A stretch of DNA of 64,000 bases from Clostridia bacterium (lineage in GTDB: Bacteria > Bacillota > Clostridia > Oscillospirales > CAG-272), in the NCBI GenBank assembly GCA_017466445.1, contig JAFTUC010000005.1:1-64000 (forward strand), given 5' to 3'. The notes under the pieces were generated by a model. It saw only the letters and a list, made by a program, of their open reading frames with translations, was not told the DNA's origin and ran no database searches. This document shows, piece after piece, positions 42,248-50,880 of this stretch (positions within the stretch are counted from its first letter, which is position 1; every line of letters begins with the position of its first letter). The position numbers and the translations under genes are program-made.

Positions 42248-43102
42248 ATGAATATAAAATTTCATTGCAGTGAAGAATCAAACTTCAAAAGGCAGAATAG
42301 CTTTGTACGCGCATTTACGTATACCGAGTATTCAATTGAGCCGCACAATCACGATTTTTATGAAATGAATATCGTTATGGGCGGAACGGGGTGTCATCAA
42401 ATTGAAACGGCAAAATTTTCCGTAAAAACGGGGGATGTTTTTGTTATTCCCCCTATGACTGTTCACGCTTATTACAACACTGATCACTTGGAAGTCTACC
42501 ATATCCTTCTAAAAAAGGATTTCGTAAGGAGAAATCAAGACGAAGCAATGACCATGCCGGGATTTTTGCAGCTTATGGAAATCGAGCCGTTTCTGCGTCA
42601 GAATTGTTCGGAATCCATGTTTTTGCACTTAAGTCCCGCAGAGCTATCTGAAATAAAAGCTGAATTTAAGTTTATTGAGAAAAACGGAGCTTTTGATCAA
42701 GAAGCATTTTCATCACTTCACCGTCATACAACTTGGAAAATTCTTTATTATCTCTCGTATCTTCTTCACAAACAGAACGACGGTGAAAAAAAGCCAATAC
42801 AGACCAAATACCGACAGGAGATCTTAGATACACTTGAATATTTGCATCAAAATTTTTCAGATAAGATTACCATCGATGGGCTGGCTGAGCGTGTCTATCT
42901 TTCGCGCTCCACATTTATCCGAAGTTTTCAAGTATTCTGCGGTTGCTCTCCAATTCAGTATCTGACAAAATACCGTACGAAAAAAGTAATGGAATTATTG
43001 GAAAATTCTACAATGTCCAAAACCGAAATTGCGCATTCATGCGGATTTTATGATCTATCACATATGGAACGGAGCATCAAAACATATGGACTGCCACATT
43101 AA
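42248..43102 (+). CDS. AraC-family regulator of the glycyl radical operon
   Basis: 284 residues. Cupin domain with EPHNHDFYEMNIVMGGTGCHQIETAKFSVKTGDVFVIPPMTVHAY (about 31-75). The double HTH (about 190-284) has IDGLAERVYLSRSTFIRSFQVFCGCSPIQYL and EIAHSCGFYDLSHMERSIKTYG. The protein ends LPH, lacking the usual final P-x-x-Y-R segment, and repeat R2 copy b begins 26 bases later, so its tail may have been clipped. GGGGGAGA precedes the ATG. It is divergent from the glycyl radical enzyme. Confidence 0.85.
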   Translation: MNIKFHCSEESNFKRQNSFVRAFTYTEYSIEPHNHDFYEMNIVMGGTGCHQIETAKFSVKTGDVFVIPPMTVHAYYNTDHLEVYHILLKKDFVRRNQDEAMTMPGFLQLMEIEPFLRQNCSESMFLHLSPAELSEIKAEFKFIEKNGAFDQEAFSSLHRHTTWKILYYLSYLLHKQNDGEKKPIQTKYRQEILDTLEYLHQNFSDKITIDGLAERVYLSRSTFIRSFQVFCGCSPIQYLTKYRTKKVMELLENSTMSKTEIAHSCGFYDLSHMERSIKTYGLPH

Positions 43103-43128
43103 AACAAAAAAGAGAAGATCTTGCGAAG

Positions 43129-43304
43129 AAAATCGCAAAATCTCCCCGAAAAGTCAATTATTTAAGTTCGAATCCCATCCACACGTCGTTTTTGGCTTTT
43201 GGAATCTATTAAAATCGCACTATGAAAAATGGGCACAAAAAAGCCCAGAAGCCTTGCGACATCTGGGATTTTTGGGTTGGCATCCAAATCGGATGCATAA
43301 CATG
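43129..43304 (+). repeat. Repeat element R2, copy b
   Basis: Second copy of the 178-nt element at 38901. It includes an inverted site (43201-43220), the hairpin CCCAGAAGCC/TCTGGG, and a near-palindrome GCATCCAAATCGGATGC (43280-43296). It begins just after the AraC gene. Confidence 0.7.
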
Positions 43305-43532
43305 AGTAGAGGTGCCGAAAAAGATGCACACGATTTTATAATAAAAATGCTTTTCGACCAAGGGGAGAAAAGCTACCTTTTCTTTTCTCTCTTCTCTCTT
43401 ATCTCTTCTCTGGAAAAGTCGCGCGGCGGTTAGAGAAAAGTGAAGAGTGAATAGAGAAAAGTGAATAGAACAAAAAGAAAAAGCCGCTTGCGCGACTTTT
43501 CTTTTTTGAGTAGAGGTGCCAAAAAAGATGTC
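43304..43532 (+). repeat. Paired sites flanking repeat R1, copy a
   Basis: GAGTAGAGGTGCCGAAAAAG (from 43304) and GAGTAGAGGTGCCAAAAAAG (from 43508), both continuing into ATG, are 24-bp direct repeats on either side of R1 copy a. A third copy of the site lies at 51058 before R1 copy c. Confidence 0.65.
43346..43508 (+). repeat. Repeat element R1, copy a (about 160 nt)
   Basis: Copies: 43346-43508, 48201-48357 and 51119-51278. Structure: small hairpin GCTTTTCG...GAAAAGC, a polypyrimidine tract (CTTTTCTTTTCTCTCTTCTC), the arm GAAAAGTCGCG, a purine-rich tract (AGAGAAAAGTGAAGAGTGAA), and the closing arm CGCGACTTTTC. The pyrimidine and purine tracts are complementary, so the transcript could fold into one long hairpin. 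The T-run makes a terminator role possible. Non-coding. Confidence 0.7.
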
Positions 43533-43534
43533 TA

Positions 43535-43921
43535 TCATTGTTTACTTTCAAGATCGATATTTTTCCTTGCTTCGTCCAATACAGCGATAATCATACCTAA
43601 ACAAGCGGTTAGCGTCGGGGAAAGTCCGTTTGGAAATCCTGTTATGAAATACACAACATCCATAACTACAGAAAATGCACCCATGATCAGAAAGAAGCAA
43701 ACACCGAATTTTATAAATTTCAAAGAACCGTTAATTCTAACAACCTTGAACATTAGCCTTACAAATCCATATATTACAAACGGCAAGACCAAGGATAAGA
43801 CAAGAACCATTATTTTATCCTCTCTGTTGCCAAAAATCAACGTCATTATCCAAAGTATAAGTAAAATCGCAACGCATATGATTAAAATATATTTTTTCTT
43901 TTGAACTAATTTGTTAAGCAT
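43535..43921 (-). CDS. Small membrane protein
   Basis: 128 residues with four predicted helices (about 11-31, 38-58, 68-95 and 100-117) and an acidic/basic tail. Family not recognised. A Shine-Dalgarno AAGGGAG is found before the ATG. It lies between repeat DNA and a 63-residue protein gene, and could be a late acquisition. Confidence 0.55.
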   Translation of the reverse strand: MLNKLVQKKKYILIICVAILLILWIMTLIFGNREDKIMVLVLSLVLPFVIYGFVRLMFKVVRINGSLKFIKFGVCFFLIMGAFSVVMDVVYFITGFPNGLSPTLTACLGMIIAVLDEARKNIDLESKQ

Positions 43922-43974
43922 ATATTTTTCTCCCTTGAGTTTATTGTTCTATATCGTATCGAAATTGTATCATA

Positions 43975-44166
43975 TTATTCTTCATCGATCCGCTTTACTT
44001 TTTCACCTTTATCATTTACATACCAATCATCAATAATTGTTCGGAAGCCGCCGCCAAACGTCCAGCCGTTATTTTCTACAAAATCAATAAATTTATCTAT
44101 TACAAAATCCGTCTCAACATCAGCGGGTATTTCGATACAACCGCCTATTTCAACTAACTTATTCAT
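43975..44166 (-). CDS. Small conserved-looking protein, 63 residues
   Basis: Short acidic protein with VETDFVIDKFIDFVENNGWTFGGGFRTIIDDWYVND. The pattern helix then W-x-F-G-G-G-F and a beta-hairpin resembles small alpha/beta proteins found in Firmicutes genomes, but I cannot name the family. AAGGAGAG is correctly spaced from the ATG, which supports it being real. Probably monocistronic. Confidence 0.6.
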   Translation of the reverse strand: MNKLVEIGGCIEIPADVETDFVIDKFIDFVENNGWTFGGGFRTIIDDWYVNDKGEKVKRIDEE

Positions 44167-44315
44167 TTCATTCTCTCCTTAGTTGTATTTCGCTCATTCA
44201 TTATATCAAAATTGCACTCTGTCTGCAATAGTTTTAGTTCAAGTCCTCCCCAATGGTCCTTTTGGGGAAATGATATCTTTTGATTCCATTTACATCAGAG
44301 TAACCGGATAGCAGA

Positions 44316-44525
44316 TCAAGTATGTATTTTCCCTGGAGTGAGCAAAGCATGGTCAACAGCGGTGAAATCAAGTGGAGCAAGAATGTTGCCTGTACCGCCC
44401 TCGCTGATGCCCGCCACCGTCAGCCTTCCGATGGAAATGCCATCCCGGGTGCTCATGATTACGGCAATTTGGCCGGATTCTTCGGTTTGACTTTTGTTAG
44501 CAGACCTTTTTTGTATAAACTTCAA
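44316..44525 (-). pseudogene. Possible glycosidase C-terminal fragment
   Basis: A 69-codon frame beginning at a TTG that overlaps the stop of the GH28-like gene. The phrase TEESGQIAVIMSTRDGISIG resembles the C-terminal beta-sandwich of GH2 enzymes. There is no proper start site and no rest of the gene, so I read it as a remnant. The neighbouring stretch 44200-44315 shows only a small CCCCAATGGTCC-type hairpin. Confidence 0.35.
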
Positions 44526-45748
44526 TTTATTGCAGTATCTGTGCTATCATATACGTTTACTAACTTCTGCATATCATCAGCTTTAGAACCGATAACATTC
44601 AGCCGATCAATTGATACATGGGCGGTATTCCGCAATTCAAAAACCGGCTCGTTCTCGCCATAAGTATCCGGAAGCCTGACCGTAACGTCTGAAAGCCGGA
44701 CGTTTTCGAGAATGTTGTCCGAAATTCCCCTCAAAAAGCTGTTATGCAGCTGATACAGCATAAGGCTTGACATTTTTATGTTCCGGACATAACAGGGATT
44801 CGGCAGCGAAGCTTCCGCTCCGGCTGTAAAAATGTGAATCGCCTGACCGCCGCGGACATTGATATTGGAGAACATGATATCCTCGATTGTAGTAGCGTAT
44901 TTCGATTCCGGACTCCAGTATCCCATAATGCCGATTCCGGCAGTATTCATGCCCTCAACATCCAGATTTGAAAACACACAGTTTCGTATAATTCCCGAGC
45001 CTACGCCAACGCGAATACCATAATCCCTATCGGCACGGAGAACACAATTTGTCACAACAACATTCTCGCAAATACCGTCGCTGTGCAGAAGCGGAGCCTT
45101 GTGCGCACGTACGGTCAGCGCATCGTCACCGACGTCTACTATACAATTGCTGACGCATACCCGCTTGCAACAGTCGATGTCAATGCCGTCGTTTGTCCAG
45201 CGCGGGCGGTCGCCGCGTATTGTAAGTCCGCACACAAGCACATCCTCACAGCCATGCAAGAACAGATGCCAGTACGGTCCGTTGACAAGATTCACATCTG
45301 TGACATGGACATTTTTACATTCGCAGATAAATATCATCTGACCGGGACGTTCGGGATTCGGAGCATATTCCCTCGAATCGTAAGGACTCGGGCGAGATTC
45401 GTTCATCCAATAATGCCCCTCCCCGTCAATCGTTCCGCGTCCTTCGATAGTTATGTTTTCCTGCCCGACTGCGACAATCAGGTGCGCACCGGTGACATAT
45501 TCCGCCGTGAACACGTCATTCTGCGGACAAAAATCGTCGGCGTTGTAGTCCGCTCTGTCATGACTTCCTTTCAATACCGCACCGGCTGCGAGATGCAGAC
45601 CACCGTTGCTCTTTAGGTAAATCGTTCCGATACGATATACTCCGGCGGGAATATAGACCATACCTCCGTCGTCAATTGCTCTCTGAATAGCAGCGGTATC
45701 AAGCGCGATACCGTCGCCTACTGCTCCGTAATCCTTAATGTTGCGCAT
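44522..45748 (-). CDS. GH28-like polygalacturonase-type enzyme
   Basis: 408 residues. The N-terminus IKDYGAVGDGIALDTAAIQRAIDDGGMVYIPAGVYRIGTIYL is the GH28/pectate-lyase-3 hallmark. Two of the three catalytic elements are seen: WTNDGIDID (for NTD) and VGDDALTVR (for GDD). The G-H-G histidine element reads DYGIRVG, so the His is absent. No signal peptide. AAAGGTG supports the ATG at 45748. It probably attacks galacturonate-, rhamnose- or xylose-type oligosaccharides, as intracellular GH28-like proteins do. Confidence 0.8.
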   Translation of the reverse strand: MRNIKDYGAVGDGIALDTAAIQRAIDDGGMVYIPAGVYRIGTIYLKSNGGLHLAAGAVLKGSHDRADYNADDFCPQNDVFTAEYVTGAHLIVAVGQENITIEGRGTIDGEGHYWMNESRPSPYDSREYAPNPERPGQMIFICECKNVHVTDVNLVNGPYWHLFLHGCEDVLVCGLTIRGDRPRWTNDGIDIDCCKRVCVSNCIVDVGDDALTVRAHKAPLLHSDGICENVVVTNCVLRADRDYGIRVGVGSGIIRNCVFSNLDVEGMNTAGIGIMGYWSPESKYATTIEDIMFSNINVRGGQAIHIFTAGAEASLPNPCYVRNIKMSSLMLYQLHNSFLRGISDNILENVRLSDVTVRLPDTYGENEPVFELRNTAHVSIDRLNVIGSKADDMQKLVNVYDSTDTAIN

Positions 45749-45922
45749 ATTCACATCACCTTTCAAAAATATTATAAATAGAATTTGCTCAAATTAGCAG
45801 TGTACCTTTCTTTAACACAACTGCTACTAAGGAAGCTTTGTCGCAGTGCTTGCATTTAAAAGGTTACTGCCCGAAACGCTTTGATCTTACTGTCAGATCT
45901 GTGCTATCTGTAACTATTTCAT

Positions 45923-45960
45923 AAAACGGAAAAAGGTATCAAGTTACCCACTTCCGTTTT
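45923..45960. terminator. Hairpin terminator in repeat-rich gap
   Basis: AAAACGGAA and TTCCGTTTT with a T-run on both sides. The rest of 45749-46040 shows no gene; it holds AT-rich DNA and a decayed copy of the hairpin that precedes the repeat site at 35676. Confidence 0.5.
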
Positions 45961-46040
45961 TGTTGTTTAATTTCAGTTATCAAAATCGAACCAAAGATTG
46001 CAAAAGCAAAATTCCATATCCGAAACCCGAAATCTTTTTT

Positions 46041-46139
46041 GTGTTGTACAGCCTAAATAGATGCCACGGTGGGGAAGTCAATAAAATCAAGGGGTTTGCA
46101 AATTTTGAAGCGGTTTTATGTGCATCCTTAATAGATGTC
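46041..46139 (+). repeat. Paired repeat sites flanking a 55-nt module, copy b
   Basis: Left site 46041-46065 (ends CCTAAATAGATGCC) and right site 46120-46137 (GTGCATCCTTAATAGATG) enclose AAGTCAATAAAATCAAGGG and CGGTTTTAT, matching 39078-39177. It ends 5 bases from the next gene's stop. Confidence 0.7.
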
Positions 46140-46143
46140 AGCA

Positions 46144-47502
46144 TCAATTATTTATTGGATAATACCGATTTATATACTCGGAGATATCATAATTGCTATC
46201 ATATCGGCATTCCTCAATAATATCGCGAGTTAACCAACGATGCTTCGCCAATGCTCTAACTGCATATTCACGACAGCAAGAGCAGAGAGTTGTTTCATAA
46301 ATGTAGACGAAAAATTCTTTTGACAATTTGATTCCTTGATCACAAACGTTCAATATTTTTGAGCCAACAGAGTGCCAATCGGATTCGTTATTATAATTGA
46401 CCTTGATTTTGCCAAGCTCCGACAAAAACAATGCTTTGTCGGCAGACGTATAATTGCATAGCAACATTTGAATTGCTTGTGCCTTGTATTTGCCTGTTGC
46501 TAAAAGTTTTAAGGCATACTCCCGAACCTCGTGGCTTTGGCAACCCGTCAAAACATCAAATGATACCTCACGGAGTCTTTCGTGTGAGGACTTAGAATAT
46601 TCAATAATAGTTTCGTGCGAAAGCGGAAAGTTCTCATCAAGGAAAGCAAACGTGGAAAGCATCTCGGCTTTTTTATCAAGATTCTGCTCAGCAATAACTT
46701 CTTGTGCAAGCTTTACCTTTTCGTCTTCATTTGCCCGACGTGAAAATCTTACTCTTGAAGATGGCTTCAATGCTCCTGTAATGTCAACTTCGTTTTTTAT
46801 GTCTTCCGCGCAGAGAATTTCTATCGGCGACCTGACAATGTTCTTTGTTTCTTCGATTGCCTTTAAATAATTATCGTAGAAGCAAGCAACATTTTCTGAT
46901 TTTTTTGCTTCTCGTTTCAATAGATTATGAAGCCCCTTTTTCCCAATTCCATCATCCATACTTGAGCAGAACCAATCAAAATCACTTCCGCTATAATGAG
47001 GATTCTTCTTGAATAACATTCCCATATCAGCAGCGATTTTCAATAAAGTATCGGTACCGCCCAGAGAACTGAGAGTAATACAAATGCGCTCAAAATTATC
47101 ACGTTCAAAGTCATAACTGCAAAATCTTCTTTTGTTCAACAACACATACAACAGATAATCATATTTTTGTTTCAAGGCAAGCTCTGCACGTTTGTTTCCG
47201 TTTTCTGCAAATCTGCGTAAAAGCTCTGTAAAATGAGAGAACAACCAATCCGACCTGCGAGGGATTTTTTCAAAAGCTTCGATACAAGGCAAGAGAAAAT
47301 AATCTTCGTCGTTAAAATAAGTTGTCAGCTCATAAATATAAGACGCGCGGGTGCCTTCGCATTGTGTGTCATATGACAAATTGTGCAAACATCCCCATAA
47401 CACGATTTCTTTATATTTTTCGATATTTTCGGAGGACTGCAACACAAGGATACAGCGCCCGAGCCCTTGTTGCATATACTTTTTGAAATCTTTTTTATTC
47501 AT
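46144..47502 (-). CDS. Helical-repeat protein of unknown function
   Basis: 452 residues, almost all helical. Pairs of amphipathic helices toward the C-terminus (HERLREVSFDVLTGCQSHEVREYALKLLATGKYKAQAIQML) look like HEAT/ARM-type repeats, as does CCREYAVRALAKHRWLTRDIIEECR. No catalytic motif or signal peptide. AAAGGAG precedes the ATG. HEAT-type proteins often serve as scaffolds; its place in a repeat-rich island beside small ORFs might suggest a defence or accessory role, but nothing proves it. Confidence 0.55.
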   Translation of the reverse strand: MNKKDFKKYMQQGLGRCILVLQSSENIEKYKEIVLWGCLHNLSYDTQCEGTRASYIYELTTYFNDEDYFLLPCIEAFEKIPRRSDWLFSHFTELLRRFAENGNKRAELALKQKYDYLLYVLLNKRRFCSYDFERDNFERICITLSSLGGTDTLLKIAADMGMLFKKNPHYSGSDFDWFCSSMDDGIGKKGLHNLLKREAKKSENVACFYDNYLKAIEETKNIVRSPIEILCAEDIKNEVDITGALKPSSRVRFSRRANEDEKVKLAQEVIAEQNLDKKAEMLSTFAFLDENFPLSHETIIEYSKSSHERLREVSFDVLTGCQSHEVREYALKLLATGKYKAQAIQMLLCNYTSADKALFLSELGKIKVNYNNESDWHSVGSKILNVCDQGIKLSKEFFVYIYETTLCSCCREYAVRALAKHRWLTRDIIEECRYDSNYDISEYINRYYPINN

Positions 47503-47584
47503 AGATCTCCTTTGAATTTATTATAATATGCCTTGATCAAATTTTTGTTTTTCTCAAAATCAAGCATATCAATCTTTTTTTCGT

Positions 47585-47716
47585 TTATCCAATACGCTTT
47601 TTGATAATGTCATAAGCATATTTCTCGTCCTCGGTTTTCGGGGAATTGCTCGAAAAAGATGCTTTGTATACAAGTAGGTGTAATTTCACTTGGTAATATG
47701 GCTTTAAGTCTATCAT
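47585..47716 (-). CDS. Small ORF, 43 residues
   Basis: Frame MIDLKPYYQVKLHLLVYKAS to KKRIG, with AAAGGAGC placed 7 bases before the ATG. The C-terminal half is charged and helical (KTEDEKYAYDIIKKR). No family recognised. The gap between the HEAT-like and four-helix genes otherwise holds nothing visible. Part of it, read on the plus strand, resembles the repeat site (GCTCGAAAAAGATGC). Confidence 0.45.
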   Translation of the reverse strand: MIDLKPYYQVKLHLLVYKASFSSNSPKTEDEKYAYDIIKKRIG

Positions 47717-47790
47717 TTCTCGCTCCTTTCGGTTGGTAACATTCATTATACCGAAAGAATGCGGAAAGTCCAGAGGTTTGGGAAAATTAT

Positions 47791-48144
47791 TTATTTTTCA
47801 ACGGAAGATTTTGCAGTGTTGAGGGAAGCAATCAACATACGCTTGATTTCTTCTGCTAACGAGAGCAACTTATCAAAATCGTAAACAATTAAATTTGTGC
47901 GCTTCAACAAGGTGAGCCAATAAATACTTTCCCCCGTTTCTTTGAGAGAAATATGCAATTTGGAGATAAAATCTGCTTTGCTGTTTCCGTAAATAGCTTC
48001 ATTTATGTTTGCACCTACACTTGTAGCAGAACGCAATAATTGCTTTGCAATCGTCGTATCCTTTTTACTCTTTGAAAATTCCTCGTAGAAAAGTACAATT
48101 TGCGTTGCAAAATCCATTGATTTTTCAAGTAATGGGCTATTCAT
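47791..48144 (-). CDS. Four-helix bundle protein (S23/IVS family)
   Basis: 117 residues with the family pattern: LLEKSMDFATQIVLFYEEF, then QLLRSATSVGANINEAIYGNSKADFISKLHISLKETGESIYWLTLL and a last helix EEIKRMLIASL. The R-S-x-x-S-x-G-x-N-x-x-E core is the signature of the 23S-rRNA intervening-sequence/bAvd fold. GAGGTG supports the ATG at 48144. Its function in chromosomes is unclear; relatives serve in diversity-generating retroelements, but no reverse transcriptase is here. Confidence 0.8.
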   Translation of the reverse strand: MNSPLLEKSMDFATQIVLFYEEFSKSKKDTTIAKQLLRSATSVGANINEAIYGNSKADFISKLHISLKETGESIYWLTLLKRTNLIVYDFDKLLSLAEEIKRMLIASLNTAKSSVEK

Positions 48145-48200
48145 TGTCTTCACCTCACTTTGCAATATGATTATATCACATTTTTAACTAAAAATCAATA

Positions 48201-48357
48201 CTTTTCGACCAAGGGGAGAAAAGCTACCTTTTCTTTTCTCTCTTCTCTCTTATCTCTTCTCTGGAAAAGTCGCGTGGCGGTTAGAGAAAAGTGAAGAGTG
48301 AAAAGAGAATAGTGAAAAGTACAAAAAGAAAAAGCCGCATACGCGACTTTTCTTTTT
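48201..48357 (+). repeat. Repeat element R1, copy b
   Basis: About 90% like copy a at 43346, with the same GCTACC-polypyrimidine-GAAAAGTCGCG-purine-CGCGACTTTTC plan. It ends directly against a site of the AGATGC family at 48358. Confidence 0.7.
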
Positions 48358-48444
48358 GTGTTGTACCGCCTTAATAGATGCCGCCCTCAAAAAGTCAATA
48401 AAATCCGGATCTGTGTGTGATTTTCAATGCCGATAAAAAGATGC
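48358..48444 (+). repeat. Paired repeat sites, decayed copy c
   Basis: Left site 48358-48382 (ends CCTTAATAGATGCC), a shortened module with AAGTCAATAAAATC, and a degenerate right site TGCCGATAAAAAGATGCC (48428-48445). Confidence 0.5.
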
Positions 48445-48487
48445 CATGATTCTTGACAAGGGTGACATTCACGCTTTTTGTGATGCG

Positions 48488-50701
48488 TTACTGCTCCGAG
48501 ACGAAAAATTCGTTTTTACCTGCACTAAGCTCTTGAATATGTGAAAGAGCACAAAAACTTGCCTTGCAGCCTGCCGGAATCGAAATATTGAAATTCACTC
48601 CCTCGCTCGTTCTTTCGTAGCTTACTGAAACGGTACCTTTTGGAGTAGCCATACTTCCCGACATTCTGTTAAATTTAGATACTGCTTGGGGATTTATGAC
48701 CAATTCGGAATATCCGCAGGACGCTTCTGTTTGCTTGATACCTAAGAGATATTCAAAAAAATATGCCACGGGTGCACCAAACATCGGGTGACAGTGAGAA
48801 CGGCTTCTGTTACTGTCCCAATACTCATGGAAGGTGGTCGCGCCATTCTGTCTCCAATGCTCATAGCCTTGACTTCCGTTGCTTTTAAGAATGTCCACTG
48901 CAAGCTCCGCATCACCATTCTCAAACAACGTACGGATCAGCACGTCGGTAGCAAAGATACCCGTGTCGAAATACCCAAGCTTCTTATAGTAATTTACCAT
49001 GTTTTCATAGGTGGTCGCATTGCCCAGACAAAGGTCGATTGCGAAGGAGTTAGCGCCTTGAACGTTCATAATAAAGTTGCCGTCAAAGGCGTTGAAATAA
49101 GCGGCTTGAATCGCGCTCTTGCGTAACTTGATCTTTTCATCATATTCCGTTATGTCTTCCTCGCGTCCTACTATCATTGCGATCTTTCGCATAGTTTCAA
49201 GCGACTTTACCATAAAGTAGGTATTCACATAAGGTGCGGGAATAATAACCTGCTGATTATGTGACGTTACATCTTTTTCAGGGTAGAGGATATTGGGACT
49301 GCACCAATCTCCAAGACACCATTCTCCCTTTTTATCGCTTGTAACAAGACCAAACTCGGAATGTGCTTCAAGATAGTCGATGTAACGGCGCATATTGCCG
49401 TAATATTTTAAGAGTATTTCTTTATCGCCATAATGCTTATAGAGCTGATAAGGCACCTCAACGATCGCGCACCCCCATCCTCCGGGACCACCGCCGCTTC
49501 TGATATAAGGAGCTGTATACTGTACGTGACCGCTTAATTGATCCTGACCGTCGGCAATATCTTGAAGCCATTTTTCATAAAAGCGTTTTGCGTCAAGTAC
49601 GGAAAGCGCCGCGTGGCAAGTGAGCTGACCGTCTCCTGTATAGCCGCGGCGCTCAAGGTGCGGACAATCGGAAGGGTGACCGGTGTGCATGTTGCAGAGC
49701 ATCGTGTGTTTAAAGGTATTGTACGTCCAATTGAGCGTTTCATTATCACATTCAAAGGTAGACGATGGCGCAACATCGGCGTGTATCACCTTTACGCATT
49801 TCGGAACAGCGTTTCCCGTAACCTCGAAATATCTGAAACAGTACCATGTAAATTCAGGTTGAACCCTACGATCCTTCCCGTCCGAGGTTATCGAATAGCT
49901 CTGTTTTTGAATCTGTCTCGGGTCAAGATTTCCGTCCGGAAGAAGCTCTTCCGAAAAACGAACTCTTACCGTTTCGCCCTGCTTGGCTTGTAACCCAAGA
50001 ACAGGATATCCGGTGGTGTTTTCGCCGCAATCGTATACGATGCCGTGTTCAGTCCTTCCCACCACCTTTACGGGGAGCTCGCATATAAGTTTATCCGTCG
50101 GGCAATCGGAGGAACAATAATCGGTATCAAGACCTTCGGTGAGTGAGGCGTTTTCCCAACCGCCGTCATCGAAATCTACATCAAAGCAATCGCTTGAAAA
50201 ATTGTAATCATGGCTTTCGTACGATACAAAATCATAGTCTGAAACATAGCCGTCACCTATGCGGCAACTTTGATCCGAAACAAAATGGCTCACTTTCCCA
50301 TAATAATCTTCTGCAAAAATACAATAGATTACCTTCGGGAGACCGAAAACACGATTCCTGTGCGTGTACCATCCGCCGCCAAAGTGAATGGCAATCACAT
50401 TCTCGCCGGGCGTTACATAAGGAGTGATATCGAAGCTTGGAACGTATATTCTGTGACCTGACAGTACCTCGCCTGTCGGATCGCAGGTAGCTTCAAAATC
50501 CGATGAAAGCGGCAAAAAAGTGTCGGGATTGATGCATTTACCATTGATATAACACTTAAAAAAGCCAAGCCCCAAGACATTCAAAGTAACCCTTTTGATT
50601 GAGCAGACATGAAAGCGTCCCCGAAGCACCGAAAAGGTCTTTTCCGTTCTTTCCGCTTTTCCGACCCACGCGGCATTTTTGAAATAATAAGGTTGGTCCA
50701 T
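48488..50701 (-). CDS. GH78 alpha-L-rhamnosidase
   Basis: 737 residues. It has N-terminal sugar-binding beta-sandwich domains (VTLNVLGLGFFKCYINGKCI, VYDCGENTTGYPVL) and an (alpha/alpha)6 barrel (about 320-650) with the GH78 hallmark DCPHLERRGYTGDGQ, including the acidic residues used in catalysis. The usual C-terminal sandwich with GTVSVSYER follows. No signal peptide, so intracellular. GAGGAG precedes the ATG. It is shorter than the multi-domain GH78 enzymes (900-1000 residues), lacking extra N-terminal domains. Confidence 0.9.
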   Translation of the reverse strand: MDQPYYFKNAAWVGKAERTEKTFSVLRGRFHVCSIKRVTLNVLGLGFFKCYINGKCINPDTFLPLSSDFEATCDPTGEVLSGHRIYVPSFDITPYVTPGENVIAIHFGGGWYTHRNRVFGLPKVIYCIFAEDYYGKVSHFVSDQSCRIGDGYVSDYDFVSYESHDYNFSSDCFDVDFDDGGWENASLTEGLDTDYCSSDCPTDKLICELPVKVVGRTEHGIVYDCGENTTGYPVLGLQAKQGETVRVRFSEELLPDGNLDPRQIQKQSYSITSDGKDRRVQPEFTWYCFRYFEVTGNAVPKCVKVIHADVAPSSTFECDNETLNWTYNTFKHTMLCNMHTGHPSDCPHLERRGYTGDGQLTCHAALSVLDAKRFYEKWLQDIADGQDQLSGHVQYTAPYIRSGGGPGGWGCAIVEVPYQLYKHYGDKEILLKYYGNMRRYIDYLEAHSEFGLVTSDKKGEWCLGDWCSPNILYPEKDVTSHNQQVIIPAPYVNTYFMVKSLETMRKIAMIVGREEDITEYDEKIKLRKSAIQAAYFNAFDGNFIMNVQGANSFAIDLCLGNATTYENMVNYYKKLGYFDTGIFATDVLIRTLFENGDAELAVDILKSNGSQGYEHWRQNGATTFHEYWDSNRSRSHCHPMFGAPVAYFFEYLLGIKQTEASCGYSELVINPQAVSKFNRMSGSMATPKGTVSVSYERTSEGVNFNISIPAGCKASFCALSHIQELSAGKNEFFVSEQ

Positions 50702-50880
50702 GTCGTTATTCTCCTCACTGCCTATTTCTGTTGTTTCTTCTTCAAAAGGATAAAAACTGATGCTTTTCCCATATTATAAACACCGTCCCTTCTTTCGAAT
50801 TCAGTATAACATGATTTTTACGAATTGTCAATAATGAAGGTGAATGATTGCAAATACTACAGAAGGAAAAAACTATGGCT

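Noticed and set aside
47791-48144. Diversity-generating retroelement suggested by the Avd-like four-helix protein
   Set aside because: No reverse transcriptase and no template/variable repeat pair with adenine-specific differences were seen.
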